Below, piece after piece: positions 7,734 through 13,968 of a DNA stretch of 19,616 bases. Location: the NCBI GenBank assembly GCA_018662075.1, contig JABJGX010000070.1:1-19616 (forward strand), read 5' to 3'. The notes beneath the pieces were generated by a model. The model saw only the letters and a program-made list of their open reading frames with translations, was not told the DNA's origin and searched no databases. The DNA is from Candidatus Peregrinibacteria bacterium (GTDB taxonomy: Bacteria > Patescibacteriota > Gracilibacteria > Peribacterales > Peribacteraceae). Positions within the stretch are counted from its first letter, which is position 1, and the number at the start of each line of letters is the position of its first letter. A program made the translations under genes and the position numbers.

Positions 7734-7761
7734 CTGACAAATGCCAAGCGTACCCTACACT
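7734..7761 (+). promoter_or_regulatory. Promoter of the 7789-8415 gene
   Basis: CTGACA (7734-7739) is followed after 16 bp by TACACT (7756-7761). Its -35 box lies only 11 bp from the -35 box of the divergent promoter (7717-7722), so one regulator could control both exported-protein genes. The predicted leader is about 20 nt with no Shine-Dalgarno. Confidence 0.6.
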
Positions 7762-7788
7762 GCTAAGTAACCTTTCCTCTTAAACCTT

Positions 7789-8415
7789 ATGAAAAAGAAC
7801 CTTGTATCTGTAAGTATACTGACATTTTCTCTCATCTTTGCAGTAGGCACCATTGAAAATGCATACGCATATTCTGCTGGTGATCCAAACGGAACATCTG
7901 AAGATGCCCCAGAGAACTTCAGACGGTCACGAGGAATAATGATTCGGTATCAGAGGAATAAGAGAGCTATCTCTCGACAGAGAAATGCAGAGAATGACTA
8001 CAATACGTCGACCGGTTCAACGTCAACATTTGACCGTCGATCAGATGTACTACGTAGGGCACAACTAAAGCGCACTCAAGAAGATATTGATAAACGTGCG
8101 TATTCAAATGCGCAAAGAACAAAGCTTCGCTACTCAGATAGAGAAAGCCGTTCTAGCTCTAGAACACTCCGTCGTATTAACGAGGCAGAGGATGATGGGG
8201 GCGTTCGCCATGGACAGCCTGTGTACAGAAACTATCGTCAAATGAGATCCGATGAAGCCGAACGAAAGCGCTTACTGCAACAGGAGTACAGACAGCAGTC
8301 TCGAACAAAGCAACGTGCCCGCGTAGAAGCAGGTAGCAATAGTGTTGAAGGTTGTACAAACCTTACTGGTCGGCGCTACGCTTTCTGTCTGTATCAACAG
8401 CAGAACAACAAGTAG
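7789..8415 (+). CDS. Arg/Ser-rich basic exported protein, unknown function
   Basis: A 208-residue protein with a signal peptide (Met-Lys-Lys-Asn, hydrophobic core, Ala-Tyr-Ala cleavage near 25-27). The mature chain is strongly basic and probably largely disordered or helical: Arg, Lys, Ser and Gln dominate residues 45-185, with many Arg-Arg or Arg-x-x-Arg pairs. The last 25 residues differ, with a compact motif Gly-Cys-Thr-Asn-Leu-Thr-Gly-Arg-Arg and then Phe-Cys-Leu-Tyr holding the only two cysteines (Cys-x10-Cys). No family is recognised. A polycation outside the membrane could bind anionic wall polymers, DNA or the Asp-rich protein encoded at 1508-1990; that is speculation from charge. Its stop is 4 bp from the convergent end of uvrB. 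Confidence 0.75.
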   Translation: MKKNLVSVSILTFSLIFAVGTIENAYAYSAGDPNGTSEDAPENFRRSRGIMIRYQRNKRAISRQRNAENDYNTSTGSTSTFDRRSDVLRRAQLKRTQEDIDKRAYSNAQRTKLRYSDRESRSSSRTLRRINEAEDDGGVRHGQPVYRNYRQMRSDEAERKRLLQQEYRQQSRTKQRARVEAGSNSVEGCTNLTGRRYAFCLYQQQNNK

Positions 8416-8419
8416 TAGT

Positions 8420-10402
8420 TTAGATTTCCCTCTTAAGCACTTCAATTTCGTCACGCAAGTCAGCAGCTTTTTCAAACTCGTAGTTCTTCGATGCGATCTC
8501 CATCTGTTTTTCCATCTCAACAATCAAGCGCTTCTTTTCGTCTTTTGGAATCTTTTGATGGTCTCTCTTTGGACGCCTCAGTTCTAACTTCTTATGATCT
8601 TCAGACATATCGAGCACTGATTTTCGAATAGTCTCTGGAGTGATTCCGTGCTTTATATTGTAGGCATGTTGGATCTCCCTACGTCGCGCAGTTTCTTCCA
8701 TCGCTTGCTTCATAGCGTCAGTCTCTTTGTCTGCATACATTGTTACGTGACCATTGACGTTCCTGGCACTACGACCAATGATTTGGATAAGTGCGTCACG
8801 TGAGCGCAGGAACCCTTGCTTATCAGCATCCAGAATAGCGATGTAACTTACCTCTGGAAGGTCGAGTCCTTCACGAAGCAGGTTGATACCCACAACAATA
8901 TCTATTTCACCGAGGCGAAGCAGGCGAAGAATTTCTATTCGCTCCATGGTCTCGATATCACTATGCAAATAACGAACATTGAAACCCTCATCACGAAGGT
9001 ATTCATCGAGCTGCTCTGCAGACTTTTTCGTTAGTGTTGTCACCAACACACGCTCTCCTCTTGCAAGAGTTTCGTTGATCTCTCTTGTGATGTCGTCGAT
9101 CTGGTTCTCCTTCGGCTTCACCGTAACAACGGGGTCCAGAAGTCCGGTCGGACGAATGATCTGTTCTACAATGTGCTTCTTTTCTGTATGTTCATACTCG
9201 TACTTCTTCGGTGTCGCTGATACGTATACCACTTGTCCGAGGCGGTCTTCGAACTCGGTAAACTTTAGAGGGCGGTTGTCCTGTGCACTTGGAAGGCGGA
9301 ATCCGTATTCTATCAGTGTGTTCTTTCGTGACCTGTTTCCTTCATACATTCCTCCTACTTGTGGCACGGAAATGTGCGACTCGTCGATGAACATCAAGAA
9401 GTCGTCTGGGAAATAGTCGAGAAGTGTACTTGGTGGAAGGTCTGACTTGTCATTATTATTTAAGTAACGCATGTAGTTTTCAATACCGCTGCAGTATCCC
9501 GTTTCTAGAAGCATTTCCATGTCGTACTCCGTACGCGTACGGATGCGTTCCGCTTTTGCTAAGTGTCCCATATCAAACAGTACTTTTTCCTGTATTTCCA
9601 TGTCGCGTTTTATTCCGGCAATCGCCTGTTCGATCTTTTCTTTCGTGGTGACGTTATGCGCTGCAGGGAAAATAGTAATCTCTTGTAGCTCTGCAATAAG
9701 TTCTCCTGTGAAACTGTCGACTTCTTGAATGGTTTCAATTTCATCGAAAGGCATTTCAAAGCGAATAACTGTGTCGTCTCCTGGCTGGTAGACCTCTACG
9801 GTGTCACCAAGTACATGGAACTGGCTTGGCTTGAAGTCTAGCCCACTACGGGTGTACTGAATATCTGTCAGCTGGCGGAGAAACTTATCGCGCTGCATCG
9901 GCTGTCCACGCTCTAGCTTTATCGCAAGCGCTTCGTAGTCTGCAACATTACCAAGACCATAAATACAGCTCACTGATGCAACGATTAGTACGTCTTTTCG
10001 ACTGAGTAAGTTATGCGTTGCTGCATGACGATACTTGTTAATTTCGTCATTAATAGATGCATCTTTTTCAATGTACGTATCTGATGCTGGCATATAGGCT
10101 TCCGGCTGATAGTAGTCGTAATACGATACGAAATATGAAATGGCATTGTCTGGAAAGAATGCTTGGAACTCGCTACAGAGCTGGGCTGCTAGTGTTTTAT
10201 TATGTGCCAAAACGAGCGTTGGACGCTGGAGCTGCTGCACCATATTGGCGATCGTAAATGTCTTTCCTGTTCCAGTAGCCCCAAGCAACGTCTGGTGTTT
10301 TACACCATCGTTAATACCTTTAACCAAGCTTTTTATAGCTGCAGGCTGGTCACCTTTTGGTTCGAAATCTGATACGAGCCGGAATTTTTGATCTTTGGAC
10401 AT
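8420..10402 (-). CDS. uvrB: Excinuclease ABC subunit B (UvrB)
   Basis: UvrB is the damage-verifying helicase-like subunit of nucleotide excision repair; it is loaded by UvrA and recruits UvrC. At 660 residues it has the normal length. Visible motifs in order are: the N-terminal Lys-Gly-Asp-Gln-Pro-Ala-Ala motif; Walker A Gly-Ala-Thr-Gly-Thr-Gly-Lys-Thr at 41-48; the damage-probing beta-hairpin with Tyr-Tyr-Asp-Tyr-Tyr-Gln-Pro-Glu at about 94-101; the Asp-Glu-Ser-His helicase box (Met-Phe-Ile-Asp-Glu-Ser-His); the C-terminal helicase motifs (Gly-Ile-Asn-Leu-Leu-Arg-Glu-Gly-Leu-Asp and Gln-Ile-Ile-Gly-Arg-Ser-Ala-Arg-Asn); and a C-terminal UVR domain that contacts UvrC. No uvrA or uvrC is in the window. 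The ATG at 10402 sits 8 nt after a TACAAT box. Confidence 0.98.
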   Translation of the reverse strand: MSKDQKFRLVSDFEPKGDQPAAIKSLVKGINDGVKHQTLLGATGTGKTFTIANMVQQLQRPTLVLAHNKTLAAQLCSEFQAFFPDNAISYFVSYYDYYQPEAYMPASDTYIEKDASINDEINKYRHAATHNLLSRKDVLIVASVSCIYGLGNVADYEALAIKLERGQPMQRDKFLRQLTDIQYTRSGLDFKPSQFHVLGDTVEVYQPGDDTVIRFEMPFDEIETIQEVDSFTGELIAELQEITIFPAAHNVTTKEKIEQAIAGIKRDMEIQEKVLFDMGHLAKAERIRTRTEYDMEMLLETGYCSGIENYMRYLNNNDKSDLPPSTLLDYFPDDFLMFIDESHISVPQVGGMYEGNRSRKNTLIEYGFRLPSAQDNRPLKFTEFEDRLGQVVYVSATPKKYEYEHTEKKHIVEQIIRPTGLLDPVVTVKPKENQIDDITREINETLARGERVLVTTLTKKSAEQLDEYLRDEGFNVRYLHSDIETMERIEILRLLRLGEIDIVVGINLLREGLDLPEVSYIAILDADKQGFLRSRDALIQIIGRSARNVNGHVTMYADKETDAMKQAMEETARRREIQHAYNIKHGITPETIRKSVLDMSEDHKKLELRRPKRDHQKIPKDEKKRLIVEMEKQMEIASKNYEFEKAADLRDEIEVLKREI

Positions 10403-10410
10403 GTCGGCCT

Positions 10411-10416
10411 ATTGTA
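10411..10416 (-). promoter_or_regulatory. uvrB -10 box (TACAAT)
   Basis: On the minus strand TACAAT ends 8 nt before the uvrB ATG, with no clear -35 and no Shine-Dalgarno. I see no convincing LexA-type palindrome around it. Confidence 0.5.
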
Positions 10417-10490
10417 CCGCAGAATGGCTTTTGATCCACCGAAAGATGTAGAAAAGGGGTCTTTTTATGTCTATATGCTGCGCAATTCTC

Positions 10491-10504
10491 AGCCGACCTC
10501 ACCC
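10491..10504 (+). repeat. Left terminal inverted repeat of the DUF559 unit
   Basis: AGCCGACCTCACCC, perfectly inverted at 10973-10986. The last codons of the DUF559 reading frame and its TGA stop (10499-10501) lie inside this end. Confidence 0.8.
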
Positions 10505-10917
10505 TACCCCTCTCCTTTGCGAAGGAGAGGGAACTGTTTGGTCTCCTATTTTTTTTATGAAGGTCTCTATATTTTTCAACGTGAGTTCGAGATTAGTTTG
10601 AACATCTTCATTTTTCATTCGAAATACTGCATATCCACATTCGTTAAGAAATATTGTTCGATGTTGATCGTGCTCTTTCTGATGCGCTTCTTCATGTATA
10701 CCTCCATCTACTTCTAGTACTACCCTGTATTCTTTGCAAAGAAAATCAACAATATATGGACCAATATTACTTGGCGGCGAAACTTCAATCCTTTGAATTT
10801 TCTATTTCTCAACATTTCCCAAAGTATTGTTTCTGCTGGGGTCATTGATCGTCTTAACTTTTTTGTAAATTTACATTTACGCTTTTTGTAGAATTGGTGC
10901 TGTGATTCTTCACTCAT
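10499..10917 (-). pseudogene. DUF559 (Vsr/PD-(D/E)XK-like) endonuclease-domain protein, frameshifted
   Basis: The ATG at 10917 opens 49 codons with the DUF559 N-terminal pattern Leu-Arg-Arg-x-Met-Thr-Pro-Ala-Glu, then Leu-Trp, then Lys-Phe-Arg-Arg-Gln. After that the frame runs into unrelated residues and a TAG. In the next frame from 10768 the expected domain resumes exactly: Ile-Gly-Pro-Tyr-Ile-Val-Asp-Phe, then Leu-Glu-Val-Asp-Gly-Gly-Ile-His, then Tyr-Ala-Val-Phe-Arg. It continues to a TGA at 10499-10501. The Asp of 'Val-Asp-Phe' and the Glu-x-Asp of 'Glu-Val-Asp-Gly' are the presumed catalytic residues of this Vsr-like fold, and both are intact. One missing base near 10768-10770 explains the break; restored, the protein would be about 139 residues. 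It may be a true pseudogene or an assembly error. DUF559 function is not established. Confidence 0.85.
10508..10531. repeat. Left-end hairpin of the DUF559 unit
   Basis: A perfect 10-bp stem (CCCTCTCCTT/AAGGAGAGGG) with a TGCG tetraloop. No T-tract follows on either strand, so it is not a standard terminator. Confidence 0.8.
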
Positions 10918-10926
10918 AGGAGTGAT

Positions 10927-10932
10927 ATTGTA
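10927..10932 (-). promoter_or_regulatory. -10 box of the DUF559 gene (TACAAT)
   Basis: On the minus strand TACAAT ends 9 nt before the ATG at 10917. The matching -35 position would fall in the right-end hairpin (10943-10968), so the terminal repeat may help form the promoter. Confidence 0.45.
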
Positions 10933-10942
10933 TCACGAAGCT

Positions 10943-10968
10943 CCCCTCTCCTCCGAAGAGGAGAGGGG
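10943..10968. repeat. Right-end hairpin of the DUF559 unit
   Basis: A perfect 11-bp stem (CCCCTCTCCTC/GAGGAGAGGGG) with a CGAA tetraloop. It shares its CCCTCTCC/GGAGAGGG core with the left-end hairpin although the loops differ, so the stem is conserved while the loop is not. Confidence 0.8.
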
Positions 10969-10972
10969 CTGG

Positions 10973-10986
10973 GGGTGAGGTCGGCT
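10973..10986 (-). repeat. Right terminal inverted repeat of the DUF559 unit
   Basis: The complement of AGCCGACCTCACCC, identical over 14 bp to the left end. It ends 57 bp before the serS ATG, so the unit stops just short of the serS promoter. Confidence 0.8.
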
Positions 10987-11030
10987 AAAAACAACACGCA
11001 CTTACGGTGGCGAAAATTCGGTAATCCCGA

Positions 11031-11036
11031 TATTCT
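11031..11036 (+). promoter_or_regulatory. serS -10 box (TATTCT)
   Basis: TATTCT ends 7 nt before the serS ATG; only a weak -35 is seen. There is no Shine-Dalgarno and no T-box leader; the promoter lies in the 57 bp between the DUF559 unit and the gene. Confidence 0.4.
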
Positions 11037-11043
11037 CTAGATC

Positions 11044-12357
11044 ATGATTGACCTCAATGACCTCCGCGCCCGTCCAGATGCCTATAAAAAGGCAGCGAAA
11101 GATAAGAACCTGACTATCGATATCGATGCTTTCTTTGTACTGGATGAGAAACGAAAGGCATTGATCCCCCGCATTGAAGAGGCACGCGCAAAGCAGAACG
11201 TTGCAAGTAAGAAGATCCCCCAACTGGAAGGAGAAGAAAAAGCAGCGCTTCTTGCGGAAATGAAAACACTGAGCGATGACCTTAAAAAGTCTGAAGCAGA
11301 ACTGAAAGCTGTAGAGACTGAGTGGAAGAACATGCAGTTCACGTTCCCAAGTGTTCCTCTCGACAATGTTCCTGTAGGAAAAGATGAGTCTGGTAACGTT
11401 GAAGTAATGACATGGGGAGAGAAGCCTACATTTGATTTTGAGCCAAAAGACCACGTCGAGCTTGGTGAAGCACTAGACATCATCGATATCCCGCGTGGGG
11501 CTAAAGTAAGTGGTGCCAGAAACTATTACCTTAAAGGAGATGGTGCACGGCTTCAAAAGGCAATCATGAACTTTACGATCGACCATTTGCATGCGAAGGG
11601 ATGGACGATGTTTTCACCACCGCTGATGGCAACATACGAGTGCTTTATGGGAACAGGATTCTTCCCAGGTGCTGATGAAAACCAGATCTACGTTGTTGGT
11701 GGTAAAGATGAAAAGACTGGCACACTCGAGAGCGATAACCTGCACCTGATCGGTACGTCTGAAGTGACAGTCTGTAGTTACCACAAAGACGAGATACTCA
11801 AACAAGACGAGCTACCAAAGCGATACGCAGGACACAGCGCATGTTTTAGGCGTGAAGCAGGAACGTACGGAAAAGATACAAAGGGGTTGTATCGAGTACA
11901 TCAATTTGAAAAGGTAGAACAGGTTGTTCTCTGTGAAGCGAACGAAGAAGAATCTTTGAAGATCTTTGAAGAGATCCGAAAGAATGCAGAAGAAGTACTT
12001 CAGGCACTGAAACTTCCCTACAGGATTATTGATGTGTGCACTGGGGACATGGGTAAGTCTAAGATCTATATGCAAGACATTGAAACATGGATGCCGAGCA
12101 GGGACAGTTACGGAGAGACGCATAGCTGTAGCTACCTCGGGGACTTCCAGGCGAGGCGTTTAAATATTCGCTATGACGACCCTTCGGCTGACTCAGGGCA
12201 AGCAAAGAAATTCTGCCACACATTGAACAATACATGCGTCGCTAGTCCTCGTATTCTGATCCCTGTGATAGAGCAATATCAGAATGCAGACGGGACGATT
12301 ACTGTTCCAGAAGTACTGCGTCCATACATGGGAGGACAGGAGATTATTGGACAGTAG
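11044..12357 (+). CDS. serS: Seryl-tRNA synthetase
   Basis: The enzyme charges tRNA-Ser with serine. At 437 residues it has normal length. Residues 1-100 form the N-terminal tRNA-binding arm, with two long charged helices making an antiparallel coiled coil, followed by Val-Pro-Leu-Asp-Asn-Val-Pro-Val-Gly. The class II catalytic core shows Thr-Ser-Glu at 238-240 (the serine-binding TxE loop), motif 2 with Phe-Arg-Arg-Glu-Ala-Gly at 268-273, Cys-Thr-Gly-Asp at 332-335, and motif 3 around 392-411 with Arg403. Motif 3 reads Thr-Leu-Asn-Asn-Thr-Cys-Val-Ala-Ser-Pro-Arg rather than the E. coli-like Asn-Gly-Ser-Gly; similar Asn-Asn-Thr variants exist in other bacterial SerRS as far as I recall. The last residues (Tyr-Met-Gly-Gly) are family-typical. 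The start gives the standard Met-Ile-Asp-Leu N-terminus. Confidence 0.97.
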   Translation: MIDLNDLRARPDAYKKAAKDKNLTIDIDAFFVLDEKRKALIPRIEEARAKQNVASKKIPQLEGEEKAALLAEMKTLSDDLKKSEAELKAVETEWKNMQFTFPSVPLDNVPVGKDESGNVEVMTWGEKPTFDFEPKDHVELGEALDIIDIPRGAKVSGARNYYLKGDGARLQKAIMNFTIDHLHAKGWTMFSPPLMATYECFMGTGFFPGADENQIYVVGGKDEKTGTLESDNLHLIGTSEVTVCSYHKDEILKQDELPKRYAGHSACFRREAGTYGKDTKGLYRVHQFEKVEQVVLCEANEEESLKIFEEIRKNAEEVLQALKLPYRIIDVCTGDMGKSKIYMQDIETWMPSRDSYGETHSCSYLGDFQARRLNIRYDDPSADSGQAKKFCHTLNNTCVASPRILIPVIEQYQNADGTITVPEVLRPYMGGQEIIGQ

Positions 12358-12366
12358 ACTGCTGTT

Positions 12367-12382
12367 TGGCTTGGTTAAGCCA
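12367..12382 (+). terminator. Weak hairpin after serS
   Basis: TGGCTT and AAGCCA form a 6-bp stem with a GGTT loop 9 bp after the serS stop. The sequence that follows is only moderately T-rich, so termination is possible but not assured. Confidence 0.35.
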
Positions 12383-12413
12383 TTACTTGACTCTTTTAAA
12401 GAATCTGTTTACA

Positions 12414-12422
12414 TGTTATAAT
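12414..12422 (+). promoter_or_regulatory. Extended -10 promoter of the 12447 gene
   Basis: TGTTATAAT is a perfect extended -10 element (TG, one base, TATAAT). The -35 is poor. The same 9-mer occurs at 13675-13683. The predicted leader is about 17 nt without a Shine-Dalgarno. Confidence 0.6.
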
Positions 12423-12446
12423 GTATTGATACATTAACTTATTCTT

Positions 12447-12863
12447 ATGTTCCTACTCCTCGCTGGATCCACCGAAATGGCACGAGCACTCATCGTTGAT
12501 GAGTTCCTTGGTGAGCATAGTGACTGGCGTCATTTGGCTCTGGAAGATATTGCTGATGCAGAGATGGATACAGGAGACATGGAGGAGGAAGATATTTTTG
12601 GATTTCAAATGGCATTCATGACTATGGTTGCTTGCGAATGTGCGAAAGAAGAAAACGCTGCAGGGCATCATGTTGTGATCACCTGTCCTGAGAGCGAAAT
12701 GATTCCCGGAATCTACAGTGAAATCGAAGAAGACATTGTGAGCGTATTCCTTGGAGAGAAGAGTGACGCTGATGGTTTTGACCATGTCATCGACAGTGCA
12801 TCGAAGTCTATGGTGGAGATCAGTGCGAAGCTCGACCAGATTATCCAGGCACAACCTGCGTAA
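12447..12863 (+). CDS. Acidic protein, unknown; possibly a P-loop-kinase-like fold without a working Walker A
   Basis: A 138-residue acidic protein with no signal peptide or membrane segment. Its layout recalls small P-loop kinases: an N-terminal strand Phe-Leu-Leu-Leu-Ala-Gly-Ser leading into a helix where a Walker A loop would be, and a central strand Gly-His-His-Val-Val-Ile-Thr-Cys near 73-80. The loop lacks the required Gly-Lys-Ser/Thr (it reads Gly-Ser-Thr-Glu-Met-Ala-Arg), so nucleotide binding of the usual kind is unlikely. This resemblance is weak and only a hypothesis; otherwise the family is unknown. It lies between serS and another small gene, with its own TATAAT. The antisense strand is also open here, but its product is Cys/His/Phe-rich and lacks a promoter. 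Confidence 0.7.
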   Translation: MFLLLAGSTEMARALIVDEFLGEHSDWRHLALEDIADAEMDTGDMEEEDIFGFQMAFMTMVACECAKEENAAGHHVVITCPESEMIPGIYSEIEEDIVSVFLGEKSDADGFDHVIDSASKSMVEISAKLDQIIQAQPA

Positions 12864-12917
12864 ACCTCGGAGACATTCGAAGAGGTTTGACTACGCTTTT
12901 TTGGCTAATTATAGCCA
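12862..12917 (+). terminator. Two hairpins with a T6 tract after the 12447 gene
   Basis: AAACCTC (12862-12868) and GAGGTTT (12882-12888) form a 7-bp stem with a 13-nt loop. A T6 run follows at 12897-12902, 8 nt away. A second hairpin (TGGCTA/TAGCCA, loop ATTA, 12902-12917) begins at the T run. The offset between the first stem and the T run makes this a non-standard terminator. Confidence 0.4.
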
Positions 12918-12948
12918 TATAAAAGATGCACATGAAGGTGGTTGAAAG

Positions 12949-12978
12949 TTGAATAAATACGAGTAGGATGCACATAAT
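12949..12978 (+). promoter_or_regulatory. Possible promoter of the 13000 gene
   Basis: TTGAAT (12949-12954) and CATAAT (12973-12978) are 18 bp apart and would give a leader of about 15 nt. An alternative TATAAT at 12993-12998 touches the ATG and cannot serve this start. Confidence 0.45.
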
Positions 12979-12999
12979 TACTTACTTCAATATATAATT

Positions 13000-13248
13000 A
13001 TGACAAATACTTTTCGACTTGATGGCGACTCTGAAGCAGTAGTATCTGATGCATATAACCTGCTACAAAAAGAGATTGGTGATGTAGTCATTGATTCTCA
13101 TAGCCCTCTTAACACAGGTCATCATCCACAATCTTCTACAGCCCTTGATATCGTCACAACAAGCAGTATAAATGAGTTTCGTACGGTGCTCGATTCATAT
13201 AGATATGATGTTACTGTTACAGAGCCTGTAGATGAACAGTCGGAATAA
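13000..13248 (+). CDS. Small acidic protein, unknown
   Basis: An 82-residue cytoplasmic protein with no signal peptide, membrane segment or cysteine. The predicted pattern is strand, helix (about 12-26), strand, a polar loop rich in His, Ser and Pro (about 33-46), strand, helix (about 56-67), strand. A beta-alpha-beta-beta-alpha-beta order of this kind would suit a small ferredoxin-like (ACT-like) fold, but I see no signature and the idea is speculative. The stop is 17 bp before the response regulator at 13266, so the two are likely co-transcribed and may work together. Confidence 0.65.
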   Translation: MTNTFRLDGDSEAVVSDAYNLLQKEIGDVVIDSHSPLNTGHHPQSSTALDIVTTSSINEFRTVLDSYRYDVTVTEPVDEQSE

Positions 13249-13265
13249 GATGCTATGCTATAAGC

Positions 13266-13652
13266 ATGGCTACCTTTTTCATTGCAGACGACACCGAAGG
13301 AAAGCTCCAAATGCTTAAAAAGTTTGTCGAGCAATCGGGCATTGCAACAACTATTCTTGAAGCCAGAACTTCTGAAGAAGCGAAGGGTGTCATCGACACT
13401 CATGCTATCGATGCTGCGTTTATTGACTACGAGATTCCAACCGAGAACGGACCTGCCATTATCGCCCATTTAAAAAGCGTTCAACCAGAGGCACGCATAG
13501 CGCTGGTTAGCGCTAGTGATAGTCCTACATACCAAGAAAATGCCCTCGATGCCGGTGCTGAGGCCTGTTTATGTACATCCTATGCAGAAGATACTGTTGT
13601 TGATGATGTGCTCAGCATCCTCGAGAAGTGGAAGATAGAACTTGAAGGGTAA
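13266..13652 (+). CDS. Stand-alone response-regulator receiver domain protein
   Basis: The 128 residues are one receiver (CheY-like) domain with no output domain. Visible features are the acidic pair Asp8-Asp9 after the first strand, the phosphoacceptor Asp54 in Phe-Ile-Asp-Tyr-Glu-Ile-Pro, a Ser at 82 in Leu-Val-Ser-Ala-Ser (the Thr/Ser switch position), and Asp-Ala-Gly-Ala at 95-98. The conserved Lys of the fifth strand (normally Lys-Pro) is missing: the aligned residues are Thr104-Ser105. That Lys contacts the phosphoryl group, so signalling may be altered or phosphorylation-independent. No histidine kinase lies in the window. The start is an ATG 17 bp after the previous gene; a TATGCT box (13254-13259) 6 nt upstream could give a separate leaderless transcript. 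Confidence 0.88.
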   Translation: MATFFIADDTEGKLQMLKKFVEQSGIATTILEARTSEEAKGVIDTHAIDAAFIDYEIPTENGPAIIAHLKSVQPEARIALVSASDSPTYQENALDAGAEACLCTSYAEDTVVDDVLSILEKWKIELEG

Positions 13653-13654
13653 TA

Positions 13655-13683
13655 TTGCAAGATATTGTTAATTATGTTATAAT
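13655..13683 (+). promoter_or_regulatory. Promoter of the coiled-coil/glycosyltransferase/SpoIID operon
   Basis: TTGCAA (13655-13660) and TATAAT (13678-13683) are exactly 17 bp apart, and TG at 13675-13676 makes an extended -10. It starts just 3 bp after the response-regulator stop and probably drives the three genes from 13710 to 17217. Confidence 0.65.
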
Positions 13684-13709
13684 AATACTTGTATACACAA
13701 ATATACACC

Positions 13710-13958
13710 ATGCATCATAACCACTCTACCCAGAAGGCTATTCTCCTTTCACTTGGAATTCTCCTCATGTTGCCCGTTGCTTCTAGCTGGCAGAATATGT
13801 TTGGATCTGTCCATAAAGCGATTGGAAACAGTATTACTGTCGACTCTGCCGTTGAAGAAAAAAACCGCATGGAGGAAGAGATGAACAAGATGCAAGAACA
13901 GATGCAAAAGCTTACGGCCCTCATAGAAAGGCTCGACCAAGTAGAGGGAACTGAGTAA
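13710..13958 (+). CDS. Membrane-anchored coiled-coil protein, unknown
   Basis: An 82-residue protein from the ATG at 13710. A short N-terminal tail (His-His-Asn-His) precedes one hydrophobic segment at about 10-26 (Ala-Ile-Leu-Leu-Ser-Leu-Gly-Ile-Leu-Leu-Met-Leu-Pro-Val-Ala), which could be a membrane anchor or an uncleaved signal. After a linker, residues 46-79 form a strongly predicted coiled coil with Met, Leu and Ile at heptad core positions and Glu/Lys/Gln between. The size and plan resemble FtsB/FtsL/DivIC-type envelope proteins, but the family motifs are not evident and I do not assign it. A TTG seven codons upstream is a weaker start choice. It is 10 bp from the glycosyltransferase gene, so it likely belongs to the envelope operon. 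Confidence 0.65.
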   Translation: MHHNHSTQKAILLSLGILLMLPVASSWQNMFGSVHKAIGNSITVDSAVEEKNRMEEEMNKMQEQMQKLTALIERLDQVEGTE

Positions 13959-13968
13959 TGTAGAGGGC

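Larger units (their letters stand above)
10491..10986. mobile_element. Candidate DUF559 mobile unit with hairpin-bearing terminal inverted repeats
   Basis: The unit is 496 bp between uvrB and serS. Its ends are 14-bp perfect inverted repeats (AGCCGACCTCACCC at 10491-10504 and its complement at 10973-10986). Each continues inward, after a short indel, into a C/T-rich hairpin with stem core CCCTCTCC/GGAGAGGG. Between them is one gene on the minus strand, a frameshifted DUF559 protein, whose last codons run into the left repeat. No target-site duplication is evident in the flanking bases. Single-gene units bounded by hairpin repeats resemble REP/RAYT-like or MITE-like elements. That this one moves is an inference; a second genomic copy would be the test. 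Confidence 0.6.

Noticed and set aside
10480..10996. Target-site duplication around the DUF559 unit
   Set aside because: The bases just outside the two ends do not match at any short length I tried.
12453..12854. A 133-residue open frame antisense to the 12447 gene
   Set aside because: Cys/His/Phe-rich composition and no promoter, while the plus-strand frame has an extended -10 box and normal composition.
13689..13709. TTG start for the coiled-coil protein
   Set aside because: It falls about where transcription would begin from the TATAAT at 13678-13683; the ATG at 13710 gives a better N-terminus.
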